Assembly: GCA_900758495.1 (NCBI GenBank)
Contig: CAAERO010000027.1
Location: 14,058-78,057 of the forward strand
Source: Bacilli bacterium
Lineage (GTDB): Bacteria; Bacillota_I; Bacilli_A; RF39; UBA660
DNA length: 64,000 nt
Direction: 5' to 3'
The notes under the pieces are model-generated. The model was not told the origin of the DNA. It ran no database searches and worked only from the letters and a program-made list of their open reading frames with translations. The position numbers were made by a program, and so were the translations under genes. Below are positions 43,476-52,950 of this stretch, piece by piece. Numbering within the stretch: the stretch's first letter is position 1; each line of letters opens with the position of its first letter.

Positions 43476-43967
43476 TTATTTTGTTAAATAATCTTTAATT
43501 TTATCTTGATTAGTAAGAACATCTACTACTTCTTTAGATTTGAAATGAATAAGAGTAGGATTTTTTACTTTTAAATTTTCAATACTACTAGTATCAATAT
43601 CTCCATCTGTTTTGTATTTTCTGTTCATCCCATCATTTAAATCTACACTATATAATTTAATATCTTTAGTATCAGCTTGATAAGTAGAAATAGTTGATGC
43701 TAATTCAGTATCAGTACTATCATAATAAACTACATAATATTCTTCACTATCAACAGTAAATGACTCTCCTGCTAATATTTTATCATATTGAATAGTTGAT
43801 TCAGTAACTTGTTCTTGTTTTCTTCTTTTAGTTACTTCTTTAGATAGAATTTTTGTTGTTAAAAAGTACATAAAAAGTAATAACAATAAACCACAGATAA
43901 CTATTATAACAATTCTTTTTCCAGTACCTTGCATTTCATTACTATTATTGTAATAACCTTTATTCAT
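43476..43967 (-). CDS. Membrane-anchored thioredoxin-fold-like protein without active-site Cys
   Basis: 163 residues: an anchor at about 19-40, a short charged linker, then a domain whose order of segments resembles a thioredoxin fold (VDSEEYYVVYYDSTDTELAS at the active-site position, DIKLYSVDLND, NPTLIHFKSKEVVDVLTNQDKI). The CxxC of thioredoxin is replaced by YDSTD, so no redox role is expected. AAGGAGG precedes the ATG; the gene follows asnS by 9 bases. Identification is by pattern only. Confidence 0.5.
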   Translation of the reverse strand: MNKGYYNNSNEMQGTGKRIVIIVICGLLLLLFMYFLTTKILSKEVTKRRKQEQVTESTIQYDKILAGESFTVDSEEYYVVYYDSTDTELASTISTYQADTKDIKLYSVDLNDGMNRKYKTDGDIDTSSIENLKVKNPTLIHFKSKEVVDVLTNQDKIKDYLTK

Positions 43968-43976
43968 AATGCCTCC

Positions 43977-45353
43977 TTAAAACTCACAGTTTCCTGGAGT
44001 TCTTGGGAATGGTATTACATCTCTTATATTTTCCATTCCTGTTAGATAAATGAGTAGTCTTTCAAAACCAAGTCCAAAGCCTGAATGTTTTACTCCTCCG
44101 TATTGACGAAGACGTAAATACCAGTCTAGTTCTTCCTCATCCATTTTTAATTCATCCATTCTGTTCTTTAAGATATCATATCTTTCTTCTCTTTGACTTC
44201 CACCCATTAATTCTCCTGCTTGTGGCACTAAGAAGTCAACTGCTGCTACTGTTTCATTATCATCATTTAAGCGCATATAGAAAGCTTTTATATCTTTAGG
44301 CCAGTCAGTTACAAAGACAGGAGCTTTGAAATATTCTTCAGTCAAGTATTTTTCATGTTCTTTTGCTAAGTCCTCACCATATTCTGGTTTATTCTCAAAA
44401 TCTTTACCACTTTCTTTAAGAATTGTAATTGCTTCTTTATGTGTAATTCTTTTTGGTTCAGCATTTAAAACCGTATTTAATCTTTCTAATAGACCAGGAC
44501 GTACAAAGTTATCAAAGAATTTAAGTTCTGAATATGCATTATCCATTACATATTTTATAATATAACGAAGCATATCTTCTTCTACATCCATTAATCTATC
44601 TAATTCACAAAAAGCCATTTCTGGTTCAATCATCCAAAATTCTGATGCATGGGTTTTAGTATTAGAATTCTCTGCTCTAAATGTTGGTCCAAAAGTATAA
44701 ATATTTTTAAATGCAAGTGCAAATATTTCTCCTTGTAATTGGCCTGATACAGTAAGAGCTGTTCTTTTACCAAAGAAATCTTTACTATAATCTATTTCTT
44801 TACCTTTTAGATTCTCAAAGTCAAGCGTTGATACTTGGAACATTTCACCAGCTCCTTCACAGTCGCTTGCTGTAATTAGTGGAGCATGTAAATAAACAAA
44901 GCCTTTATCTTGGAAATATTTATGAATTGCCATAGCAGCTACACTTCTTACTCTAAATACAGCTTGAAAAGTATTTGTTCTAGGGCGCAAATATGCAATT
45001 TCTCTTAAAAATTCCATAGAATGTCTTTTAGGTTGTAATGGATAATCTTCTGGGCAATCACCTTCAAGAGTAATTTTCTTTGCTTGAACTTCAAACTCTT
45101 GTCCTTCTTTAGGACTTTCTACAACTAATCCTGTAACACTAATAGCACTACCTACTCTTAATTTTTGAATATCATCAAAATTAGCTAATGATTTATCGTA
45201 AACAATTTGAACAGATTCAAATACTGTTCCATCAAAAAATGTAATAAATCCAAATTCTTTTTGTTTACGATGATTTCTAATCCAACCATTTATGGTTACT
45301 TCTTTATTTAAGTATTTATTTATATCTTTATAAATATCACGAACATCTATCAT
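43977..45353 (-). CDS. asnS: Asparaginyl-tRNA synthetase
   Basis: 458 residues. N-terminal OB-fold anticodon-binding domain (VTINGWIRNHRKQKEFGFI), then the class II core: motif 2 TFGPTFRAENSNTKTHASEF and motif 3 GFGLGFERLLIYLTG, with IEPEMAF between. The ENSNTKTHASEF text separates AsnRS from AspRS. Forms Asn-tRNA directly, so the amidotransferase route is not needed for Asn. GAGGAGG precedes the ATG. The 185-base gap upstream has no T-box. Confidence 0.97.
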   Translation of the reverse strand: MIDVRDIYKDINKYLNKEVTINGWIRNHRKQKEFGFITFFDGTVFESVQIVYDKSLANFDDIQKLRVGSAISVTGLVVESPKEGQEFEVQAKKITLEGDCPEDYPLQPKRHSMEFLREIAYLRPRTNTFQAVFRVRSVAAMAIHKYFQDKGFVYLHAPLITASDCEGAGEMFQVSTLDFENLKGKEIDYSKDFFGKRTALTVSGQLQGEIFALAFKNIYTFGPTFRAENSNTKTHASEFWMIEPEMAFCELDRLMDVEEDMLRYIIKYVMDNAYSELKFFDNFVRPGLLERLNTVLNAEPKRITHKEAITILKESGKDFENKPEYGEDLAKEHEKYLTEEYFKAPVFVTDWPKDIKAFYMRLNDDNETVAAVDFLVPQAGELMGGSQREERYDILKNRMDELKMDEEELDWYLRLRQYGGVKHSGFGLGFERLLIYLTGMENIRDVIPFPRTPGNCEF

Positions 45354-45522
45354 CTTGATGCCTCCTCTTCTTCTAATATTATAGAGAAAATTTGTACCAA
45401 CGTCAATTATTTCAAAGAAAAAGAAGTAATTGTTAGGCTAGCTAATATAAAGAAATTTAATTTATGTATTTTTTATAACTTTTAGTATTTTATTGCATTA
45501 CAGTAGAATATTTCTGTACAAA

Positions 45523-45546
45523 AAAATAGTCACATAGACTATTTCA
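45523..45546 (-). terminator. Terminator after the lipoprotein gene
   Basis: AAATAGTC (45524-45531) pairs with GACTATTT (45537-45544), loop ACATA, followed on the minus strand by TTTTTG. Confidence 0.75.
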
Positions 45547-46540
45547 TTGTTGGTAATACATTTATCGAAGATGCTATTTCTACTAACTCTTCCTGATTCA
45601 TCACATCACTTACTAAGTAATACTCCATATTACCACTACTCCAAGTAAGCGAATTATCTGATAAAGCTCCTATTGTATCCATAAACATATAAGGTTCTCC
45701 AATAGTTGGGATAATAGTTAATTCATCTTCCTGTTTAGCAGTTTCTTCCACTAATAAGAATGGTTTTTCTCCTTCAAAAGTAAGAATTACTCTTTCTCCA
45801 CCAGTTTTAGTTAATTTCTCTTCACTTTTAAGTTTTGTTCCTTCTGGTACTACTAATGGATAAATAATATCATCTATACTACTTGTTTGTCTAGTATCTT
45901 TTGTATTAGTATCTTCAAAAGTACTCATAATATCTTCAATTTCAAAATAATTCTTTCCAAACTTTGGACTCTTATCAATACTTTTTACATTTAAAGTGAT
46001 TTTTGGAATATCATTATCATTAAGTACCTCTACTTTTTTTAATACTAATTTATTATCTACTGTTACTTTTTGTTTTATTAAATTTCTATTATTTGGATAA
46101 TTTACTGTACTAGTAAAAATGTAATTATTTTTATCTTTTTCCATTGATGCTTTATTATCATTTTCTATATCTTGAATCACTGATTGTAATAAATAAACTT
46201 GCGAGTTATTATAAGGCCAGTCACTTTGGAACTTAAAACTTTTCTTTAAACTAGGTGTTAGGACATAAACTCCCTCATCATTTTTTAAAATTATTTGTTC
46301 ATGATCATTAGCAGTATTTTTTAAACTTATCCTGTAATAATCACCTTTTTTATATGCTGATGTTACTTGATAATTATAAGTATCGTCATTATTAACTACT
46401 TCTAACTTTCCTGTTAAAATATATCCTTTACTATTATTTATATCTTTAGACATATTTTTCAAGACATTTTGTTCACTATTTTTAGAACAGCCAGTGATTA
46501 CTAAAAGAGAAAGTAGCAATAAAAGACTAATCTTTTTCAA
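45539..46540 (-). CDS. LolA/GerS-like lipoprotein
   Basis: About 333 residues from TTG 46540 (AGGTGA upstream). Signal peptide with lipobox LVITGC, so lipid-anchored outside. The mature part follows the plan of LolA-fold lipoproteins such as YdcC or GerS: KGYILTGKLEVVNNDDTYNY, GDYYRISLKN, EGVYVLTPSLKKSFKFQSDW, YLLQSVIQDI and TVDNKLVLKKVEV, then a second beta-rich domain (about 215-330). Such proteins bind lipid-like ligands at the outer membrane face; in spore formers some act in germination. The exact role here is open. Confidence 0.75.
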   Translation of the reverse strand: MKKISLLLLLSLLVITGCSKNSEQNVLKNMSKDINNSKGYILTGKLEVVNNDDTYNYQVTSAYKKGDYYRISLKNTANDHEQIILKNDEGVYVLTPSLKKSFKFQSDWPYNNSQVYLLQSVIQDIENDNKASMEKDKNNYIFTSTVNYPNNRNLIKQKVTVDNKLVLKKVEVLNDNDIPKITLNVKSIDKSPKFGKNYFEIEDIMSTFEDTNTKDTRQTSSIDDIIYPLVVPEGTKLKSEEKLTKTGGERVILTFEGEKPFLLVEETAKQEDELTIIPTIGEPYMFMDTIGALSDNSLTWSSGNMEYYLVSDVMNQEELVEIASSINVLPTMK

Positions 46541-46651
46541 TATATTCACCTCATTTATGTTTTCATTTTATTATATTAAATTTTCTTTTTAAATATTCAC
46601 GAATAATTCTAAAAAAAATACAAATACTAATAAAGAAAAAGGAGGAAATTT

Positions 46652-46846
46652 ATGGATACATTAAAAAAGATATGTTTAGTATTAATTATAGTTGGAGCGA
46701 TTAACTGGGCTTTTGTGGGCTTGTTCAACATTGATTTAGTTGCTTCTTTGTTTGGTGGTTCTGATAATATTATTGCTAAAATTATTTATATTATTATTGG
46801 TATAGCTGGTTTAATTGACATTAGTTATTTATTTGAACACGACTAA
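46652..46846 (+). CDS. DUF378 small membrane protein
   Basis: 64 residues and two membrane helices (about 7-25 and 42-58). CLVLIIVGAINWAFVGLFNI then LFGGSDNIIAKIIYIIIGIAGLI matches DUF378 (YuzA-like), a widespread small protein of unknown role. AAGGAGGAAA before the ATG. Its transcript ends in a GC hairpin at about 46849-46868. Divergent from the lipoprotein gene. Confidence 0.9.
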   Translation: MDTLKKICLVLIIVGAINWAFVGLFNIDLVASLFGGSDNIIAKIIYIIIGIAGLIDISYLFEHD

Positions 46847-46872
46847 AAAAGAGCTTTCGCTCTTCTTTTATT
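46847..46872. terminator. Terminator between DUF378 gene and cdaR
   Basis: AAGAGC (46850-46855) pairs with GCTCTT (46860-46865), loop TTTC, with T run on the plus strand and A run on the minus side. Serves both convergent genes. Confidence 0.8.
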
Positions 46873-48226
46873 TTGCAGTAATCTTAACTTTTACTTTCTT
46901 AACTTTAGGTGTATAAGTAAGTTTTACATCATCGCCTGTTACTTTAACTTCAACTTCATGTTCACCAACACCTAAGTCTTTTAAGTCTACATATGCTTTG
47001 ATAATTGATTGATCAATGTTATCAATTATTGACTTACTACCTTTAACCACTACTGTTACTTTACTATCAGCTTCACTTGAAGCTTGAACTTTATATTTAG
47101 ATGTATCTAGGTTTTCTGTAGCGATTGATACATCTTGGAATTCTTTAACCGTAGAATCATCAATTACTACTTTAACAGTTACAGTCTTACTACTAATATC
47201 AGTTACTCCTGTTGGTTTCTTAAGAGTCACTGTATAATCTTTACTCTTTTCAAGTCCAGTTACATCTACTTCTACTGGTAAGGAACTAATATTTGCTAGT
47301 GCTTCTTCACTACCATAAACTGTTACATTAGTAACACTTGTACTTAAAGATTTAATAGCTTTTCCAAATGCTAAATCTCCTTTTGGTACTATTTTTAATG
47401 GTACTTCCTTACTTGGAGAAGTAATAACTACTTTTGCTGTTACATTCTTAGGAACAATCTCTACATCTACAACTTTTCCATTAGTGTCATATGCAACTAA
47501 TTGAACATTCTTAAGTGTCATTTCTCCTGGTTCTGGATTAACAAAATCATCTACATCTACTAAAGCTTTAACTGTAGCAACTTTCTTAAGTTTCTGTTCT
47601 GCTCCTTTAATGATAACTTCACTACGATCTAGTTCTACTTTATCAATATTTAATTTACTATCTAAATTATCTTTATGTAAAACATCATATGTTAATGTTC
47701 TAGTAGCACTTACTTTTTCGTAAATAGTAACTGTTACCGTTGATGGGTCTAGTCTATAATCTAATGATTTAAGTCTTTGACTATATTTTAGTGTAACTTT
47801 ATGTTGACCTGGTTTTAATCCAGTAAGGTCTACTGTTACTCCCTCACTTGGTGATTGTTTAGCTAAGAAGATATGTCTTTTCTGTCCTACTAATGTTATG
47901 TCAACTGTCTTTGGTAATCCTTCAACTACATATGCTTCTTCATTATAGGTTGCAGTTACTGGTTGATCATAAAGTATTTCAGCATATTGATCGATAGTAG
48001 CACTACTTTCACCATCTATTATAAAGAAAATACAGAGTGCCACTAATAAACTAATAACTATAAGTGTTTGTTTTCTACCTAAAAATCTTTCAATACTTTT
48101 AGCATTTTTCTTTGAAAAATCAGTAACCTTTAAAATAAATTTTGTAATGGGAGTAATTAAAATATGATCAAAGAAAGCTCCAATATGGGAAAATAATTTT
48201 CCTATTCCTTTAAATATCTTCTTCAT
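46868..48226 (-). CDS. cdaR: CdaR (YbbR-domain) regulator of diadenylate cyclase
   Basis: 452 residues: a basic N-terminal cytoplasmic part, a membrane segment at about 53-70, and four YbbR-like beta repeats outside the membrane (starting near residues 85, 170, 265 and 350; motifs such as VEGLPKTVDITLVGQK, LKPGQHKVTLKY and LGVGEHEVEVKVTGDD). CdaR binds and tunes CdaA. AAGAGG lies before the ATG, and its start overlaps cdaA by 17 bases. Confidence 0.93.
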   Translation of the reverse strand: MKKIFKGIGKLFSHIGAFFDHILITPITKFILKVTDFSKKNAKSIERFLGRKQTLIVISLLVALCIFFIIDGESSATIDQYAEILYDQPVTATYNEEAYVVEGLPKTVDITLVGQKRHIFLAKQSPSEGVTVDLTGLKPGQHKVTLKYSQRLKSLDYRLDPSTVTVTIYEKVSATRTLTYDVLHKDNLDSKLNIDKVELDRSEVIIKGAEQKLKKVATVKALVDVDDFVNPEPGEMTLKNVQLVAYDTNGKVVDVEIVPKNVTAKVVITSPSKEVPLKIVPKGDLAFGKAIKSLSTSVTNVTVYGSEEALANISSLPVEVDVTGLEKSKDYTVTLKKPTGVTDISSKTVTVKVVIDDSTVKEFQDVSIATENLDTSKYKVQASSEADSKVTVVVKGSKSIIDNIDQSIIKAYVDLKDLGVGEHEVEVKVTGDDVKLTYTPKVKKVKVKITAK

Positions 48227-49043
48227 ATAATTCTTCCTCTTCTAATTCTTCCTGATCATAGGTACTATTTGTTTTTGGTTTTAATTCATCTATTAACATC
48301 ATTCTAACATCATCAAGTGATAAGTTATAATAAAGTTCTCCCTTAATAGCTACTGATAAACGACCTGTTTCTTCTGATACAACTAAACAAATAGCATCTG
48401 TTTCTTCTGCTAATCCTAAAGCAGCTCTATGTCTTGTTCCAACATGTTTATTTATTTTTGTACTACTACTAGTTGGAAATACTGCCCCAGCACAAGTTAT
48501 ACGATCTCCTTGAATAATAACTCCACCATCATGAAGTGGATTACCTTCATAGAATATTGCTCCTAATAAATCACTTGTCAAATCAGCATAAACTTTTTTT
48601 GCTTTATCAATATAATTACCTAAACTTACATCACGCTCTATTACCATTAAAGCACCAATACGGTTTTTCCTTAAGTAATCCATTGCTTGAATTATTTCAT
48701 AGACTAAGTGTTCTCTTTCATCTACGGTTAAAGTTTTATGTCTGCCTAAAAGTTGACTTCTTCCTAATTGTTCTAGAATGTTACGTATTTCTGGTTGAAA
48801 AATAACGATAAGTGCCAATGGACCATACATAATTATATACTCAAGTAGGACACCTACTGTAGTAAATCCACAAATATCACTTATTACTTTTAAAAATACG
48901 ATAATAACGACGCCTTTAAATAAAAGTGTCAATTTTACACTATTTCTAATGCTTTTTAATAATATATAAACCATTAACCAAACTATTGATATATCAATAA
49001 TTTTTTTAATTATTGTAATTACTGTTGTTGCTGTAATGACCAT
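48210..49043 (-). CDS. cdaA: Diadenylate cyclase CdaA
   Basis: 277 residues: three N-terminal membrane helices (about 12-28, 38-55, 62-80), then the DAC domain with PLHDGGVII (DGA motif, with Ala replaced by Gly) and GTRHRAALG (RHR motif). It joins two ATP into c-di-AMP, which controls potassium, osmolytes and wall state. AGGAGG before the ATG. It is followed and overlapped by cdaR. The usual third gene of the operon, glmM, is absent here. The DGG variant is probably tolerated, as the change is small. Confidence 0.95.
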   Translation of the reverse strand: MVITATTVITIIKKIIDISIVWLMVYILLKSIRNSVKLTLLFKGVVIIVFLKVISDICGFTTVGVLLEYIIMYGPLALIVIFQPEIRNILEQLGRSQLLGRHKTLTVDEREHLVYEIIQAMDYLRKNRIGALMVIERDVSLGNYIDKAKKVYADLTSDLLGAIFYEGNPLHDGGVIIQGDRITCAGAVFPTSSSTKINKHVGTRHRAALGLAEETDAICLVVSEETGRLSVAIKGELYYNLSLDDVRMMLIDELKPKTNSTYDQEELEEEELYEEDI

Positions 49044-49098
49044 ATCTTTCCTCCTTACTTCTTATTAGTATACTATATTTTTATTAATTTGTAATCTC

Positions 49099-49650
49099 TT
49101 AATTAGCTTGTTCTTGTACTGGTTGTACAGTAGTTTTATTTTCTACTATAACTTGTGGTATAGGATTTATCTTTACCACTTCTACTTTTGGTTGTGTTGG
49201 TGCAGCAGGTTGTTCTACAACTTCTTTAACTACTGGTTTAATTTGAGGAAGAGGTTCTTTAACTGGCACTATTGGGGGAGCTACTTCTTGTGCCTGAACA
49301 GAATTAGTTATTGGTTTAACTTCTTGAACAGGTGTTACAGCAGGCTCTACGGGAGCAGTTTTTACTTTCTCACCTGGTTGTTCTACTGCTACTGGCTGAG
49401 CTACAGAAACTTCATTAACTGGAGTTGCTACAGTACTAACAACAGGAATCGGAGCGGTCGCCTCAACTGATTTAACCACTTCACCAGGACCAGCTACCTC
49501 AGCATATTTCTCTTTTTGTTTCTTCTCTTTTATTTTATTTTCTGCTAAATAACCAATACAAGCAAATATTAAAATGATTGCAATTATTACTGTGATAACA
49601 TAAATAGGGCCACTAAGTGTATCCCTAAAAAAATGTACAAAAACTTCCAT
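49099..49650 (-). CDS. Membrane-anchored Pro/Val-rich protein (183 aa)
   Basis: A hydrophobic helix (about 14-36) is followed by a charged coil (KIKEKKQKEKYAEV) and 130 residues of low-complexity Pro-Val-Gln-Glu repeats (PVNEVSVAQPVAVEQPGE, QEVAPPIVPVKEP), like the periplasmic spacer of TonB or wall-spanning regions. No enzyme or sorting motif. The base composition of this part is richer in G and C, as expected for Pro and Ala codons. Start at ATG 49650, after GAGGGTGA. It lies upstream of cdaA by 55 bases on the same strand. Confidence 0.6.
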   Translation of the reverse strand: MEVFVHFFRDTLSGPIYVITVIIAIILIFACIGYLAENKIKEKKQKEKYAEVAGPGEVVKSVEATAPIPVVSTVATPVNEVSVAQPVAVEQPGEKVKTAPVEPAVTPVQEVKPITNSVQAQEVAPPIVPVKEPLPQIKPVVKEVVEQPAAPTQPKVEVVKINPIPQVIVENKTTVQPVQEQAN

Positions 49651-49699
49651 CATTCACCCTCTATTCTTATCTTTATAATAACATTATGAGCCTTCTTTT

Positions 49700-51511
49700 T
49701 CAAGAATTGTTTTCTCTTAATATCAAATAAATATAACTAGTATAAAATGGTATTAAGAAGACAAATGGCATACTATATCTAAAATAGGTATTAGCAGGAG
49801 AAATGAAACAAATTAACAATGATAAAAAACTAGGTAACATAGCAATTATGTATTTCTTTTCTTTTGAACATAGTAGATAGGTCATAATTGTTAATAAAGT
49901 CATAGCTGAAAAACCTATATTTGCTAATAAACCTATTACTGGTAGATAGGGAAACATTATTCCATAACCCGAAAGAATAGTTCTTAAAAATGATAATTTA
50001 TTATAATGATAATTAACTAGATTATCTTCTGTTATTAATTTGTTATAATTTTTACCAGAATATATATACCAATTAGACGTATCAGGATAAAAGTAACCAT
50101 AAGTATTATTCAACGTTGCTTCTAAATATGTTGTTGGATGCAGTAAAAACTCTTTCCACCAAACTTGAAAGTAATCTTTCAATTCTTTTTTTGTTGTATA
50201 CTTATTATACTGATTTTTAACTGGATCTGCTAAATTTGGATTATATCTTTCTTTTAAAGTTTCATAACCCAATACTTTATCTATCTTTTCTTTTTCATCA
50301 GTGCTGATTTCTTTTTCATGTTCTTTTACATATCTTGCTGTTTGTTGAAATGGTACAGATAGCTGCTCTCTAACACTCCCTGCTGGTATTTTTAAAGCTG
50401 GTAGAAGAACTTTATCATAACTTATATAAGTGGTTAAAATAAATAGTAATAAAACACTAAGATAAAGTAATTCTTTTCTCTTGTATATCATTAAGGCTAT
50501 TAATGTTAATACTGCTATATAAATACCATTATTTCTAAGTAAATATAGTAAGACACTTAAAATGCCAAGTGCAATATACTCTTTTGTTTCCATTTCTTTT
50601 TTATCTACTATTTGAAGTAAAGTCATCACAAAGAAAATTAGAATAGCTGTATATAGTGTGTCTTTAACAGCACTCATTGCATAAAATGGAAACATTGGTA
50701 CTAATGAGTAAATTATTAATAAACTGAATGATAAAATAAGAGATTTTTTTCTTTTATAAAGATACGAAATGGTAAAGGCCAAACTACTTGCTAGAGTTAT
50801 ACTTTGCATTATAGCATATAAAAACAAGCCAAAATTATCACTACCAAATAAACGACCTATTTTTATCGAGGTACCTAACAACATTGTATGAAATACTGGA
50901 TGATGATTAGTTAAGTTTACTTTGTTTGATAACGGAATAACATAATCTATATACTTAGTTTTTACATTAAAAAATTGTTTTATTTGAAAGCTTGGGTCTT
51001 TTGATAAAATCAAAGGATAAAACGCTAACATATAAATAGACCAAGCTATTAAGATAACTACTACTGAAAAGAGAAATGGATGAGCTTTAAATTTTTGAAC
51101 TAGTTTATTATTATTATTTATTTTAATAGATACTTTTCTTTCTAAAAACGTGTCAATAAAACAAAATATTGTCTTTATTAAATAGTAATAACAAAACAAT
51201 TGAACTAAACTTATCAAAATGAGAGTAGAACTATTAAAGACTAAGCCAAAAGAACCTATTTCTTGATAACTAGCTCCTATTACATAACAAAAAGAGAAAA
51301 TACCTGCTAAGATATGTTTTAATAGTGATGTTTTCTTATTATATTTTTTATAAAAAAGATAAAATGCTACAACTAGTATAGCCATTAAAGAGAAACTTAG
51401 TTTCACTATATTTATATTAGGCATTACTTTATCATAAATCATTTTTTTATTAATTGACATTGCTAAAACAGTTAGTATACTTAACAAAAAATAAACTCTT
51501 TTCTTTTTCAT
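49700..51511 (-). CDS. DUF6020 multi-spanning membrane protein
   Basis: 603 residues with about 13 membrane helices. The stretch IAWSIYMLAFYPLILSKDPS followed by a conserved NHHPVFHTMLLG motif in the first large loop is typical of DUF6020 proteins. They resemble GT-C glycosyltransferases (a DP and HHP loop near the first big extracytoplasmic loop and a long C-terminal soluble loop around residues 370-510), so a role in transferring sugars from a lipid carrier is plausible. GAGG before the ATG. It is divergent from a GT2 gene, and a PopT-type gene follows nearby. Confidence 0.8.
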   Translation of the reverse strand: MKKKRVYFLLSILTVLAMSINKKMIYDKVMPNINIVKLSFSLMAILVVAFYLFYKKYNKKTSLLKHILAGIFSFCYVIGASYQEIGSFGLVFNSSTLILISLVQLFCYYYLIKTIFCFIDTFLERKVSIKINNNNKLVQKFKAHPFLFSVVVILIAWSIYMLAFYPLILSKDPSFQIKQFFNVKTKYIDYVIPLSNKVNLTNHHPVFHTMLLGTSIKIGRLFGSDNFGLFLYAIMQSITLASSLAFTISYLYKRKKSLILSFSLLIIYSLVPMFPFYAMSAVKDTLYTAILIFFVMTLLQIVDKKEMETKEYIALGILSVLLYLLRNNGIYIAVLTLIALMIYKRKELLYLSVLLLFILTTYISYDKVLLPALKIPAGSVREQLSVPFQQTARYVKEHEKEISTDEKEKIDKVLGYETLKERYNPNLADPVKNQYNKYTTKKELKDYFQVWWKEFLLHPTTYLEATLNNTYGYFYPDTSNWYIYSGKNYNKLITEDNLVNYHYNKLSFLRTILSGYGIMFPYLPVIGLLANIGFSAMTLLTIMTYLLCSKEKKYIIAMLPSFLSLLICFISPANTYFRYSMPFVFLIPFYTSYIYLILRENNS

Positions 51512-51648
51512 AATTACCTCTTTTCTATTTAATTATATACTATTTAGAGATGATTTACTATTTTTCTTTACTGATATTGTAAATAGTTGTCGTTTAATTA
51601 CATAAGTTAAAACAATTCTCGCTTCATAAATTTTAATGAGGTGAAAAT

Positions 51649-52950
51649 ATGGGAACTAGTATTATTATTCTTACTTATAATAATTTAGAAAAAACGAAGT
51701 TATGTCTTGAGAGTATTAGAAAATATACTAAAGATGAAATTTATGAAATCATTGTTATTGATAATAATTCTACTGATGGTACAAAGGATTGGTTAAAAAC
51801 ACAAGATGAGATAAAAGTTATTTACAATGACAATAATTTAGGTTTTCCTATAGGTTGTAATCAAGGTATTGAAGTAGCTAATTATAATTATGATATACTT
51901 CTTTTAAATAATGACACTATTGTTACTAATAACTGGTTAACTAACTTAAGAAAATGTTTATATCATAACAATAACACAGGAGCTGTTGGAGCTATTTCTA
52001 ATTGTAATGACAATTTACAAGGATGCAATTTTATTTATAGTGACTATAATGATATGCAAAATAAAGCTTTTTTTAATAATATTAGTGATAGTAACCGTTG
52101 GGAAGAAAAAGCTTTTCTAATTGGTTTTTGTCTTTTGATTAAAAGGGAAGTTATTAATAAAATCAAAGTATTAGATATAAGTTATTCACCAGGCTATATA
52201 GAAGATAATGATTTATCATTACAAATTATTTCTTTAGGATATAAGTTATTCTTATGTCATGATTCATTCATTTATCATGATAGAGGTAGCTCTTTTAGAC
52301 ACGATGTTTCTAAATTCAATACCCTTATTTTAAAAAATAGACAAACATTTGAAAATAAATGGCACTTTTCGTGTTTTGAATTTGATAAAAATAAGAATGC
52401 TTCTATTTTTTTAGGGGGAGGTAATAATATTTTAGATTATAATGCAGGAATTGGAGTTTCTTCTTTAAGAATTAAGTATTACTTTAAAAATGCCTGTATT
52501 ACTTCTCTTGAAAGTGATGATAATAAAAGATTATTTAGTAATAAGTTTTTTAAAACTGTTAAGTCTTTAGAAGAATTAGATGACTATTTATTTGATACTA
52601 TTTATATAGGTAATTATTTAGAGTTTGTTGATAGTCCATTTATCTTTTTAAAAACCATAAATAAATATTTAGCTAGTAATGGAAAAATTGTTGGAGAATT
52701 TAAAAATATTAGTTCTATAAAAAATATTAGCCTGCTATTAAATGACAACTGGTATTATGAAAATTTTGAGAAACAAAACTATTTTACAAGTAGCGATATT
52801 AGTCGTTTAGCAACTGATTCTGGTTATAAAGTTACTACGTTTTATCCTTTCACTTATAGTTTAAATGATAAAGAGAAAGAATTAGAAAAGTTATTTAATT
52901 CTAATTCTCTCAATATAAATTATTATTCTTTTGTGCTTGAAAAAGCATAA
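51649..52950 (+). CDS. Family 2 glycosyltransferase with C-terminal methyltransferase-like domain
   Basis: 433 residues. The N-terminal GT2 domain covers about 1-245: SIIILTYNNLEKTKLCLESI, IIVIDNNSTDGTKDWL, DxD-type LLLNNDTIV, and the acceptor/base region SPGYIEDNDLSLQIISLGYK. After a short linker the C-terminal part (about 255-433) has the order of a Rossmann methyltransferase (ASIFLGGGNNILDYNAGIG, LEELDDYLFDTIYIGN, then a fold ending VTTFYPFTYSLND). The SAM loop is not fully canonical. Sugars and targets are unknown; a role in surface glycans is likely. GAGGTGAAAA before the ATG. Convergent with the DUF368 gene. Confidence 0.85.
   Translation: MGTSIIILTYNNLEKTKLCLESIRKYTKDEIYEIIVIDNNSTDGTKDWLKTQDEIKVIYNDNNLGFPIGCNQGIEVANYNYDILLLNNDTIVTNNWLTNLRKCLYHNNNTGAVGAISNCNDNLQGCNFIYSDYNDMQNKAFFNNISDSNRWEEKAFLIGFCLLIKREVINKIKVLDISYSPGYIEDNDLSLQIISLGYKLFLCHDSFIYHDRGSSFRHDVSKFNTLILKNRQTFENKWHFSCFEFDKNKNASIFLGGGNNILDYNAGIGVSSLRIKYYFKNACITSLESDDNKRLFSNKFFKTVKSLEELDDYLFDTIYIGNYLEFVDSPFIFLKTINKYLASNGKIVGEFKNISSIKNISLLLNDNWYYENFEKQNYFTSSDISRLATDSGYKVTTFYPFTYSLNDKEKELEKLFNSNSLNINYYSFVLEKA

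Noticed and set aside
45354..45538. T-box leader before asnS
   Set aside because: No T-box sequence or specifier hairpin is seen in the 185 bases upstream of the gene.
49108..49470. A plus-strand frame opposite the Pro/Val-rich gene
   Set aside because: It is the mirror of the repetitive Pro/Val/Gln codons, rich in Trp, Phe and Tyr, without a ribosome site.
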